Positions 35,729-43,421 of a stretch of DNA of 64,000 nucleotides are shown one piece after another (position 1 is the stretch's first letter; each line of letters begins with the position of its first letter). The stretch lies in contig NZ_JAGGMM010000003.1 of assembly GCF_017875315.1 (NCBI RefSeq), positions 554,851-618,850 on the forward strand, given 5' to 3'. Below the pieces are notes generated by a model. The model was not told where the DNA came from and searched no databases. It worked only from the letters and a program-made list of their open reading frames with translations. The DNA is from Methanomicrobium sp. W14 (GTDB lineage: Archaea > Halobacteriota > Methanomicrobia > Methanomicrobiales > Methanomicrobiaceae). The position numbers were made by a program, and so were the translations under genes.

Positions 35729-36559
35729 TCATTCCTCCCCACCCCCAATGAGGAAGTCCGCTGCCCTCTGTGCATCTCCGGCGGCCCGGATAACATCGAC
35801 AGCTGAGCCGTTTCTGATGTGCCGGAGCCACCCTGCAATATAGGCTGCCTGGTTATCGACCACAGGCATGTCGATCCCGGTCATCGCACACAGGAAGGCA
35901 GAACCCATCTCCGCCGTCAGCTCTTCCCGGCTGTAATGCTCACTCCCGAACCTGATAGGCCCGGTCACTCCCGGACGCTTCAGACGGGATTCATGCCCGG
36001 TCCAGTGAGTCAGTTCGTGGAAGAAGGTCGAATAGTATTCTTCCGGAGACTCGAACCGTTCCATATCTGGCATGTGGATAATATCAGCGGTCGGAAGATA
36101 TGCAGGGTTCCCCGGCCGAACCTTCGGGCAATTTCTTTCAATCACTTCATCGCAGGACGTGATTGCCCGGATCTCGCCGACAGCATCTTTCTCGATCCCT
36201 TCGCACTGTGAGAGGTTGAAGACCGAATAATACCTTACAAGCGGTCGCTCTCGGTGAGACATCACAAGGACCACGTCGCCCTGTTCGTTCACAACCGACC
36301 GGGCCTCTTCAAAGGACCAGAAGACAACAATACCATATGCCTTCTCCCCTTTTCGGACATACCCCCCGAGCTGTTTAATCTGTTTGTAAGTTCCCCACCA
36401 TTCATGACCGGAGAGCAGCAGACGGTTAATGCCACGGTAGGGCCTTCCTGTCAGAACATTACACGGCGACAGGCTCTGCCACGACTGATGCCAAGGAATC
36501 TTCCCGGAAGACAGAGAGGAGATTATCCTCTCCCTGACTATCTCATAGACATTCACCAT
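35729..36559 (-). CDS. ardC: ArdC-like antirestriction protein
   Basis: 276 residues. The N-terminal 110 residues match the ArdC single-stranded-DNA-binding domain (VYEIVRERIISSLSSGKIPWHQSW, with TGRPYRGINRLLLS). The C-terminal part is a zinc-metallopeptidase-like domain with HExxH in FFHELTHWTGHESRL (around residues 181-195) and a downstream acidic SREELTAEMGSAFL. ArdC proteins protect incoming plasmid DNA from restriction. The gene overlaps by one base the small gene at 36559-36765, so the two form one transcript. Downstream are structured repeats and the left end of the element. Confidence 0.85.
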   Translation of the reverse strand: MVNVYEIVRERIISSLSSGKIPWHQSWQSLSPCNVLTGRPYRGINRLLLSGHEWWGTYKQIKQLGGYVRKGEKAYGIVVFWSFEEARSVVNEQGDVVLVMSHRERPLVRYYSVFNLSQCEGIEKDAVGEIRAITSCDEVIERNCPKVRPGNPAYLPTADIIHMPDMERFESPEEYYSTFFHELTHWTGHESRLKRPGVTGPIRFGSEHYSREELTAEMGSAFLCAMTGIDMPVVDNQAAYIAGWLRHIRNGSAVDVIRAAGDAQRAADFLIGGGEE

Positions 36560-36765
36560 CAGCAGACACCCCCTGCATTTGGGATGTGGTTGTTGTCGGC
36601 AGCCTCAGCCCGGTAGTGCTCACGGATGCAGTCCACATCCACGGGCAGATCAGCGAAAAGCTGATATGTCTTCTGGTCAAAATCGATACTTATCTCGATG
36701 AGAGCTTTCAGTGCAGCTAACTTTTGCGGGGAAGCTGCCCCTTTCTTTATCTGTTTTGTAGTCAT
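36559..36765 (-). CDS. Small protein upstream of ardC, unknown
   Basis: 68 residues, soluble and mildly acidic after a lysine-rich start (TTKQIKKGAASPQKLAALKAL). It is adjacent to ardC with a one-base overlap, which makes translational coupling likely and supports its reality. I do not recognise a family. Small partners of this kind are common in archaeal plasmids. Confidence 0.6.
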   Translation of the reverse strand: MTTKQIKKGAASPQKLAALKALIEISIDFDQKTYQLFADLPVDVDCIREHYRAEAADNNHIPNAGGVC

Positions 36766-36822
36766 TTCGATCTACCTCAGCCGGTGCTCAACCGCGACCG
36801 ACTGAGTGCGGGGATAAAACGG

Positions 36823-36871
36823 CAAACGGAGTATGGCTGTCGCTCATCAGAGCGACCGGCTTACCCGTTTG
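36823..36871. repeat. Nested perfect inverted repeat upstream of the ardC operon
   Basis: CAAACGG (36823-36829) pairs with CCGTTTG (36865-36871). Inside it GTCGCTC (36839-36845) pairs with GAGCGAC (36850-36856) around an ATCA loop. The region 36766-37015 otherwise has only weak short frames. It could be an operator for the ardC operon or a structured RNA. Confidence 0.6.
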
Positions 36872-37015
36872 ACGGAGACCCGCGTTTACAAGAGGAGGTT
36901 TACAGTGCCGTGCAGGGGAGCGACGAAAGAAGAGAGGAGCGGATTCGCACGGCTGTTTGGGCGGTTATTCAGAAGGAGGAGTAAAATAAGGGTTTTTTTA
37001 AAATTGAATGAGAAT

Positions 37016-38173
37016 CTAGTCTACAAATCTCTTATTTAGTTGTTTACGAAAAACTATCACTTTCCAAGTTTTCTTTGCATCAGACAGTTTTGTGATTTCT
37101 TTCCTAAATTCCAGATATGAATTTGAATCCAGATCAAGACTATCTAAATGAGCAATAAGATTTTGATAAAACTTATCAATTCTATTTCCATAAATGTCAT
37201 TATAAGAGAAACTGCATAAAGGATCATCTTCAGCAGAATTAAAATCAACTTTCATATAAGGGATTTTTTGTATTTTTTTGATTAATTCTTTATATATATC
37301 AATATAATTATCCCCAATGCCTCCAACAATTAGAATACTTCCACCATTTCTCAACGCCCGACAAATACTATCCAATTGATGATCTAAACGACTGACCTGT
37401 TCAGATATAGTAATAAAATTACTAAATATAACTAAATTATAGCGATAAGCATCTTTCCATCCCCCTACCTCTTCATCAACAATTTTCTGAGCATCCCCCT
37501 TTGAACAACCATATTCTTCCATATATTTTTCAATTAAATCTTGTTGATATTTCAATTTCAAACTTTGAAAATCGACCTTATAAACATCATTAAAACTCCC
37601 TAAATGATAAGGAATTCTTGTGTGCTCATTTCTTTTTCCGTAAATATGCTCATTAAAATGATGTAACCATTTTCTGAAAGCACAACTAAATTCGATATAA
37701 TCCAATGAAAAATCTAAATTAATGAATTTCTCGATTCTTTTGTCCTCACCAAATTGCTTCAATGACCTGTAACAATCTGAAACGCCCAATGACATATTCC
37801 CCGGACCAATACCAACTTCTAATATATCTGAACTTTTTTCACGTACTGGTAACAGTCCTTCACGAACTAATAGACGAGATATTAATTGAGCTCTATGATA
37901 GCGATTCAAAAGATGCATTAAACTGTAAGCGACAGATTCAAACTCATTATCGAAATGAAGATCATTACAATTTTCCATAACTAATATGATTCTGTCAAAT
38001 ACTTCTTCACAATAATGCTTATCAGTAAGTATATTTGATACTAGAAACTCTTCAAAAAGATTACAGATTTCATTAAAATCGTCATATACTCTTTTATTCT
38101 CAGTCTCCCAAATCGTAAATTCTTCGTATTTGGAAATTAAAAATTTTGTATTTGAAATTCTACGAGTCTCCAT
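37016..38173 (-). CDS. Class I SAM-dependent methyltransferase-like protein
   Basis: 385 residues. A helical N-terminal domain of about 110 residues is followed by a Rossmann methyltransferase core: motif I ILEVGIGPGNMSLG (around 117-130), an acidic strand end INLDFS (Asp154), YNLVIFSNF (motif IV-like) and LRNGGSILIVGG. No DNA-methyltransferase NPPY motif is present, so the target is probably a protein, RNA or small molecule. The gene is AT-rich compared with ardC next to it, which suggests separate acquisition. It lies between the two 112-bp inverted repeats and just downstream of a tRNA-Leu fragment. The function is unknown; a defence role is possible by context. Confidence 0.6.
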   Translation of the reverse strand: METRRISNTKFLISKYEEFTIWETENKRVYDDFNEICNLFEEFLVSNILTDKHYCEEVFDRIILVMENCNDLHFDNEFESVAYSLMHLLNRYHRAQLISRLLVREGLLPVREKSSDILEVGIGPGNMSLGVSDCYRSLKQFGEDKRIEKFINLDFSLDYIEFSCAFRKWLHHFNEHIYGKRNEHTRIPYHLGSFNDVYKVDFQSLKLKYQQDLIEKYMEEYGCSKGDAQKIVDEEVGGWKDAYRYNLVIFSNFITISEQVSRLDHQLDSICRALRNGGSILIVGGIGDNYIDIYKELIKKIQKIPYMKVDFNSAEDDPLCSFSYNDIYGNRIDKFYQNLIAHLDSLDLDSNSYLEFRKEITKLSDAKKTWKVIVFRKQLNKRFVD

Positions 38174-38256
38174 GATTCAAAAATAATCTAACTATGGCAC
38201 TAATTAATTTATTCAAAAAGAATTCAATTAATAAAAAAAAATATTTTAAAGAAAAT

Positions 38257-38307
38257 GCGAAGAAAGGGGTTCGAACTCTCGAACACCTACGTGATTCGGC
38301 CCTGAAC
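38257..38307 (-). pseudogene. 3' half of a tRNA-Leu(CAG), probable relic attachment site
   Basis: Read on the minus strand the sequence begins inside the anticodon loop (TTCAGGG), then has the 3' anticodon stem, a Leu-type variable arm CAC-GTAG-GTG, a T-arm with TTCGAAC, and an acceptor end TCTTCGC followed by A. The 5' half is absent: upstream sequence is unrelated AT-rich DNA. Archaeal integrases often recombine in the anticodon loop, leaving exactly such a half. It points to an older or nested integration event that used tRNA-Leu. Confidence 0.6.
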
Positions 38308-38644
38308 CAAAAATTAAACAATCCCAAGATCTTTCCTCAGTCTTTCAAGAATCAGATTCTAGTCTCCACTCTTCTTCACCTTCTCCATTAATTCTTCAAT
38401 CTTAATTGCACCTTCCCTACTGAACACAATCGAACAACTAGTACATTATAGCACAGAACTATGTTTACTCATCTTACACCAGCGCTAGCGTAATAATTAA
38501 AGACGGCCGACAATCATAACAGGATAAGGCCCTGCCCATATCCGGGAAAATAAATTCGGGCCGGAAATATATCATCTGTTTTTTTCTATTCAGCCGGAGC
38601 TTTCTGCTGACAGCAGTAAGCGGAGGCGGTATCAGGCAGCCGGG

Positions 38645-38756
38645 AACAGGCGAGAAGGGCGAGCCTGTTACGGGCGTAACAAACATCAGTGCATTAGTGA
38701 AGATCAGCGAACCTCCCGCTGCAGAACAGAGTGAGGCAGCGGTGGGTGAGCGACTA
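38645..38756 (+). repeat. 112-bp inverted repeat, right copy
   Basis: Partner of 35386-35497. It carries the hairpin AACAGGC-GAGAAGGGCGA-GCCTGTT and CCTCCCGCTGC pairing with GCAGCGGTGGG around a 13-base loop. Here the second stem is better paired than in the left copy. The two copies enclose ardC, its small partner and the methyltransferase gene, a 3.2-kb segment. Confidence 0.85.
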
Positions 38757-39111
38757 CCGGCAATTTAGTTTAAAGTAAAGCTTAAATAGCCTCCCAAATA
38801 CGCGAATATTCCGGAAAAATAGACCTTCACAGAAGCCCTGTATTCCACGATCTTGGATGATCTCAATATAATCATCGTCTGAAAATATGCGTTAATAAGA
38901 GGCCATTATATCTCTGCAAAATGGGCTTTAATTCCTTTAAAAAAGAATTTATGCCTTTTAAAATTTAGAATTCCAACATCTAGTGAAAAAAAAGTGAAAT
39001 AGACTTAATAATTGGATTTTCAGGCCCAATTTCAATCATGAATTCTCATAATCCAAGCATAATGCATGTTTTAATTTTAAAGCATCTGTTGTAGTTTTCT
39101 GCTTGACTCGG

Positions 39112-39930
39112 TCACATAAGGGTAGAAAAAAATTGTATTTCTTTCTCTGATAGACAACAAGTAGCCATAGGATAAAATTTTGATATTTTCTTTTTGCTAT
39201 TGTAAATTATAATAGCATCAATTTCATTATAATCATCACGGTTACAGCTCATTAAATTAGGCCATGCATATGTATTGTTGATTATAAGAATTACTATGGA
39301 GTCATTGCCCTGAGTGACCTCAGAAATTTGATTTAAGATTTTATTTACAACTATTACTTCATCTCTCGGATTACCAAAATAATCGTCGGTTTCAATACCG
39401 AATTCTGGAGTATAAAATCCTGGATGGGGAACCACCTCAAACATCTGCTCAACCCTCATGCTCATTCGAGGTGTTGTTATTTCAATTAGAATGTCTCTTC
39501 CGTTCGGGCAGATTTTAAAATCAAGATTTTTCTTTGTGTTTTTATTTATTATCACATCTTTTTCAGGATTACATCCTGCTCTTTTTAATGTATCATATAC
39601 TTCAATCTCAGAAAAAAAGTTAAAAAAATTACTCAGGATTTTATCACCAAATTCAATATTTGCATATTCTGGATATAATTTCAACCAACATTCCAAGGAT
39701 TCAATTAATTTTTTGAAATCTTTTTGACTATTAAGATGTAATAAAATTCCTCCAATAAGAAATTCAGCAATTTCTTCAAATCTTTCTGGAGGTATTTTTC
39801 CTTTATATTGATCATATTGAATACGAAAAAGCAGGGGGGATTCTTCAAGAAAAATGCTTTTTAATGTAGGATAATATGAAAGATTCTTTATTATTATTTT
39901 CTTTTCTTCATCTGTTGCATTAAGAATCAT
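39112..39930 (-). CDS. Uncharacterised protein, possible degenerate PD-(D/E)XK fold; gasdermin neighbour
   Basis: 272 residues, AT-rich gene. After a helical N-terminal half, residues 105-152 read SEIEVYDTLKRAGC, a NLDFKI strand (Asp137) and DILIEITTPRM (Glu150). The order helix-E, strand-D, strand-E resembles a restriction-nuclease-like fold, but the usual lysine of ExK is replaced by threonine, so catalysis is doubtful. No caspase His-Cys pair or serine-protease motif is visible. It begins 21 bases after the 51-codon gene at 39952 and so belongs to the gasdermin transcript. It could be a sensor or an effector regulator; the family is not recognised. Confidence 0.55.
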   Translation of the reverse strand: MILNATDEEKKIIIKNLSYYPTLKSIFLEESPLLFRIQYDQYKGKIPPERFEEIAEFLIGGILLHLNSQKDFKKLIESLECWLKLYPEYANIEFGDKILSNFFNFFSEIEVYDTLKRAGCNPEKDVIINKNTKKNLDFKICPNGRDILIEITTPRMSMRVEQMFEVVPHPGFYTPEFGIETDDYFGNPRDEVIVVNKILNQISEVTQGNDSIVILIINNTYAWPNLMSCNRDDYNEIDAIIIYNSKKKISKFYPMATCCLSEKEIQFFSTLM

Positions 39931-39951
39931 TAGGTAATCTCTTTTTATTGG

Positions 39952-40107
39952 TTAAAAGCAGGACAAAAACTCTTTGTTCGGGCAGGGAACATCCCTATTA
40001 ATACACTTCCCGACTCCTTTTTCTTTATATTCTTTAAATGTAACTTCACGGGTACCTATTAAGCAACATTTATCTCCTTTAGAATTCTGGTGAGGTATTA
40101 GGCACAT
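39952..40107 (-). CDS. Small cysteine-rich protein in the gasdermin operon
   Basis: A 51-residue frame from ATG 40105-40107 to TAA 39952-39954, missing from ordinary gene calls because of its size. It has six cysteines: MCLIPH, KCCLIGTRE, GKCINR, VPCPN and LSCF, a spacing that suggests a zinc-binding knuckle. The reading frame is also open upstream for a dozen codons but lacks a start. It sits 88 bases after the gasdermin-like gene and 21 bases before the next gene. Its cysteine pattern supports it being real, though the start is uncertain. Confidence 0.45.
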   Translation of the reverse strand: MCLIPHQNSKGDKCCLIGTREVTFKEYKEKGVGKCINRDVPCPNKEFLSCF

Positions 40108-40195
40108 ATAAAATGTTTTAGAATCAACTACGAGGCATTTTTCTACGAAATATTACCTATATTATCTAAAAATTCATATTATATTATTAACAATC

Positions 40196-41020
40196 TCATT
40201 CAATTATAATATTGTCATTTGGACAAAGCCATTCATTTACAATATTTTCATCTGGATTAGGTCTTACAACACATGTATCAATTTTCATATCATCATTTAC
40301 TCCTTTTACTATTCCTTCAGTTATTCTTGAAAAACGAGTATATTTTTCATCTTCATAAAAAAGTCTAGCTGCTTTAAGCCCAAAAGCATAAAATTGTTTT
40401 TTCCTTTGAATTTTTATTTGCTCTTTTTCGGTAGACTCTAATAAAAAATCTAATTTAACATCAGATAATCCTTTCATTAAAGGCGTTTCTAAATCAATTG
40501 AGACATTATTTTTATCATATGCATTAATCAAAAGTTCATTACAATAAATAACTGAAGTAATAATACAGATTTTGTCTTTTTCTAAATCAATTTTATATGT
40601 TGGAACTGGATAAATTGAGTCAGAACATTTTAAGTATCGATCTAATTTTGCATCATCAATTTCTTTTCCTTTTATATTTGTAAAGGCATATTCTAATTTA
40701 GTGACATTTTTAAATGTACTTTCAACACTAGCACTAGGAAGACCCATCAGATTCAAAAATTCTTTAAAAAAGGATATTCCAAAACCAAAGCCATATTTGG
40801 AAATAATTTCTCCATTCATTTGAGGTAAAGAAAAGGGTTTAGATTTGGGTAATGTGCATTCATTCTTTTCTCTTAAAATAGAATTTAATTCTGCGGAAGA
40901 AAATTCATATTTTCTCCATTTTTTTATCAAAAGACTCAATGGATTTAAATTGGTTCTAGGGATTTTTACACCAATATAACCATCATTATTAATTTTTTCA
41001 ATTAAAGGATCTTCAAACAT
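40196..41020 (-). CDS. Gasdermin-like pore-forming protein (prokaryotic gasdermin)
   Basis: 274 residues from ATG 41018-41020. This start is chosen over the ATG five codons upstream because GGGGGAG stands just before it. Features shared with bacterial gasdermins as I remember them: opening FEDPLIEKINNDGYIGVKIPR, a PLSLLIKK segment, GFGFGISFFKEFLNLMG, LEYAFTNI followed by AKLDRYLKCSD, a TYKIDLEKDKICIITSVI strand pair and GLKAARLFYEDEKYTRF near the end. About 40 C-terminal residues follow that could be the autoinhibitory tail. These proteins form membrane pores after proteolytic or other release and kill infected cells. The N-terminal palmitoylated cysteine of some family members is absent. No protease gene adjoins. 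Confidence 0.72.
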   Translation of the reverse strand: MFEDPLIEKINNDGYIGVKIPRTNLNPLSLLIKKWRKYEFSSAELNSILREKNECTLPKSKPFSLPQMNGEIISKYGFGFGISFFKEFLNLMGLPSASVESTFKNVTKLEYAFTNIKGKEIDDAKLDRYLKCSDSIYPVPTYKIDLEKDKICIITSVIYCNELLINAYDKNNVSIDLETPLMKGLSDVKLDFLLESTEKEQIKIQRKKQFYAFGLKAARLFYEDEKYTRFSRITEGIVKGVNDDMKIDTCVVRPNPDENIVNEWLCPNDNIIIE

Positions 41021-41297
41021 TTTATGCTCCCCCATTCACTATTAACGTAGCGGATGATCTTTATAATTAATTAATCTTTGGGCGATGAAATTTTGAAATA
41101 TGTACTTTACTTATAACGAAGTGAGCAACTCAATGTGATTATATGTGTAATAAATTATAATCTTTAAATTACACAAAAAATTTCTGCAGAAAAAAATTAG
41201 GTAAGTAAAAAGAATGAAAGGATATCTCCCTCCGTCCTTTTTATGTCAGAAGCACACAGCACTGATTCTGCAAAATTGCACAGGTCTGATTATAATA

Positions 41298-41981
41298 TCA
41301 GGCCAGCGCTGCCACAGAGTCAGCCCAGGTTTCGACATTCGCAAGAATTGCATCATCATTATATGAGCTGACTCTTACGTTGTTTCTGGAGAAGGTCACA
41401 TAGTACAGTTCTCCGCCTGCATCCATACACTTGATAGTGCATGAGAAGACATCTTTTTCACTGTCTCTTATGCAATCGCCGCCAATCTCTGTTGCAAGCG
41501 CAGTGTTTGCAAGGATTTGGGTGATTACTTCATTATAAGAGTCAACAGTAGGTGCCTTTAAAGACATACTCCCAACAGTTTTTGCGTCATCGTCCTCATA
41601 GATGAATTTTGCAGTATAACTCTGCTTTGAGACAGTCACACCGGATACGGTCTGACCATTGGATGTGTAATCAACACACTCAAAGGGGTTATCTGAAATT
41701 ACACCACTGATGATCGAATTAAAGGTCGCAGCATCCGCAATAGGAGTTGCAAGAACCCTGACTGCAGTTTTTGTGTTAATGGTTTCAATAAAATCTGCCA
41801 TTTCTTCGTCATCTCCGACAAAACTTTCGTTTTCTAAAACGAAATCGGCCGGATCATAGACGCAGAAGTCTGCTGTCTCTGACCCGGCGTTTGTTGTCCC
41901 CACACATCCGGATGTATTACAGACAAGCATAATTATGATTGCTAATAATATTAACTTGACTTTATGGTCAGACTTTATCAT
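41298..41981 (-). CDS. Predicted lipoprotein, unknown
   Basis: About 227 residues from ATG 41979-41981. The N-terminus has a lysine, a hydrophobic helix (LILLAIIIMLVCNTSGC) and a lipobox-like TSGC, then an acidic, mainly beta mature part (DFVLENESFVGDDEEMADF). It has four further cysteines that could pair outside the cell. It is divergent from 41999 with overlapping upstream regions. I do not recognise a family; it is an envelope protein of the element. Confidence 0.65.
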   Translation of the reverse strand: MIKSDHKVKLILLAIIIMLVCNTSGCVGTTNAGSETADFCVYDPADFVLENESFVGDDEEMADFIETINTKTAVRVLATPIADAATFNSIISGVISDNPFECVDYTSNGQTVSGVTVSKQSYTAKFIYEDDDAKTVGSMSLKAPTVDSYNEVITQILANTALATEIGGDCIRDSEKDVFSCTIKCMDAGGELYYVTFSRNNVRVSSYNDDAILANVETWADSVAALA

Positions 41982-41998
41982 TAATAGAGGTTTTATCA

Positions 41999-42235
41999 AT
42001 GACTGGTAATAAATCCACCAGAGATATGATTGTAGAAACAAACAGAGACGTTAAATGGATTTGCCAGACTCTTTCCGAGATGAAAGATTCTATTCAGGAT
42101 CATGAGGACAGAATCCGCGTTCTTGAAGATAACAGGGCCGAGACCAAAGGTTGTGAAGGAAAGATTGCAGCGGGCCTTGGTGCAGGAGCAGGTGGAGCTG
42201 TAGCTGTTTTCCTGAAAATGTTAGAATGGTTTTAA
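41999..42235 (+). CDS. Small coiled-coil membrane protein, holin-like
   Basis: 78 residues. A helical coiled-coil region (ETNRDVKWICQTLSEMKDSI, then HEDRIRVLEDNRAE) is followed by a glycine- and alanine-rich membrane segment (AAGLGAGAGGAVAVFLKML). The layout, an N-terminal coiled coil with one C-terminal membrane helix, is that of XhlA-like phage proteins and small archaeal virus proteins. Function is not established. It is transcribed away from the lipoprotein gene. Confidence 0.55.
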   Translation: MTGNKSTRDMIVETNRDVKWICQTLSEMKDSIQDHEDRIRVLEDNRAETKGCEGKIAAGLGAGAGGAVAVFLKMLEWF

Positions 42236-42286
42236 ACTTTTGTCTCAGGATAAATATATTTATAAGCCGTATAAATCTTTTATATA

Positions 42287-43000
42287 ATGAACTATTCTGA
42301 TGCTCTAATTATAATCCTTTTCTTAGCTATAGTAGTGATAATCGGAATTGTTGTTACTTATTTTGGAATTCCCTTTTTACAACAAGTCCGTGGCCCTGCT
42401 ATTGATATAACAGTTAATACTGAATTAAATATTGATGGTAATTTAAGTGAATATTCATTAGTTGCAATAATGTCTGATGAATTTAGTTATAATAAATACC
42501 TCTCTAATGTTAATTCTAAAGGCTATAGTACAATAAAGGAATATTTTTTAAGAGACATTTCTGATAAAACTCTTTTTGATTTTCAATACGATGAAAAAAA
42601 TAAAAAGATAAAATTCAAATCTAATAGATTATTTAATCCAAATCAAGAACTGAAAACAATTTCTATTGATAAATCTAAATGGATATTTAGGGATTTTTCT
42701 TTTGTTAAAGGGACCGAATATTTTTTCCCAGATGAATATATTAATTCAATAAAATATACATTTACAACAACCGCTGCAATTTATAATACAAGTGGAGAAA
42801 TCTCAGAGCATTTTTTGTTTGGGAATAAAAGTAAATGGATTATAAATCGTAATAAGGAGGCTTTTGATTCTACATCCAATAGTATAATTATTCCTACTTT
42901 TTATGTTGAAACTAGTCATCCTCAAGCTCCAATTGGGGTTTTAGTGCCAATTTTTGCATTAGGTCTTGTAATAGTTTTGAGAAAAAGAAATAAGTGGTAA
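42287..43000 (+). CDS. Membrane-anchored extracytoplasmic protein, unknown
   Basis: 237 residues, strongly AT-rich gene. There is an N-terminal membrane helix (about 6-28, ALIIILFLAIVVIIGIVVTYF), a beta-rich exposed domain and a C-terminal membrane helix (GVLVPIFALGLVIVL) with a basic tail RKRNKW, an arrangement seen in archaeal surface proteins. Its stop overlaps the start of the next gene (GTGGTAA), so the two are co-translated. No family is recognised. Confidence 0.6.
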   Translation: MNYSDALIIILFLAIVVIIGIVVTYFGIPFLQQVRGPAIDITVNTELNIDGNLSEYSLVAIMSDEFSYNKYLSNVNSKGYSTIKEYFLRDISDKTLFDFQYDEKNKKIKFKSNRLFNPNQELKTISIDKSKWIFRDFSFVKGTEYFFPDEYINSIKYTFTTTAAIYNTSGEISEHFLFGNKSKWIINRNKEAFDSTSNSIIIPTFYVETSHPQAPIGVLVPIFALGLVIVLRKRNKW

Positions 43001-43383
43001 AATTGACAAACACTGAAATATCTATCTTTTTGGGTGGTTTTATTCCAGGATTACTACTTGGATATGGATTGCCAGATGGATCTGATCTTCTTTTAGGATA
43101 TTGGAATTTCTTATTGAATTCATTAGAGTATTATTTAACTCCAGAATTTAGTTTTTTTATTGCCATTATTAGTACAATTGTTCTTATCGTAGCTTCATTT
43201 ACCCTTTTAAAGCTATTATTATCACTGTTAATGTATGGGTCTGAAGGTGGTGTTATAATCTTTTTCATTAGTATTTTTTTAGGACTTATTTTTTCATTAA
43301 TTATCCCATTTTTTGTTTTGGTCATTATTTGTCTGGCAGTTATTTTTACCTTTATTATTTCATATAAGCAAAAAACATCTTGA
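42994..43383 (+). CDS. Multi-helix small membrane protein, unknown
   Basis: 129 residues starting at GTG 42994 and overlapping the preceding gene by seven bases. At least three hydrophobic segments are visible (around 8-25, 48-80 and 85-125), with a very hydrophobic C-terminal half. It probably acts together with the 42287 product in the membrane. I do not recognise a family. The gene is as AT-rich as its partner, consistent with shared origin. Confidence 0.55.
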   Translation: MVKLTNTEISIFLGGFIPGLLLGYGLPDGSDLLLGYWNFLLNSLEYYLTPEFSFFIAIISTIVLIVASFTLLKLLLSLLMYGSEGGVIIFFISIFLGLIFSLIIPFFVLVIICLAVIFTFIISYKQKTS

Positions 43384-43421
43384 TTATAGTGATGTAATGA
43401 GTATTAAAAACTTTAAAAAAA

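Larger units (their letters stand above)
38174..39111. other. Long gene-poor stretch inside the element
   Basis: About 940 bases without an intact gene. It contains the tRNA-Leu half (38257-38307) and the right copy of the 112-bp repeat (38645-38756). The part 38757-39111 is AT-rich. A short minus-strand frame reading DDDYIEIIQDRGIQGF near 38850 might be a gene relic but is not identifiable. Confidence 0.5.

Noticed and set aside
35569..35838. Minus-strand frame of 89 codons after ardC
   Set aside because: It overlaps the 3' end of ardC in another frame and runs into the structured non-coding region; composition is arginine- and proline-rich noise.
36724..37039. Two overlapping plus-strand frames upstream of the ardC operon
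   Set aside because: Both are arginine-rich, overlap each other and run across the nested hairpin; no family pattern is visible.
38520..38768. Plus-strand open frame through the right 112-bp repeat
   Set aside because: It has no start codon, and the matching frame in the left copy contains a stop, so the conservation is of the nucleotide sequence rather than a protein.
39112..39930. Caspase-like or serine protease partner for the gasdermin
   Set aside because: No His-Cys dyad, GxSxG or trypsin-type motif can be seen in the 272-residue protein.
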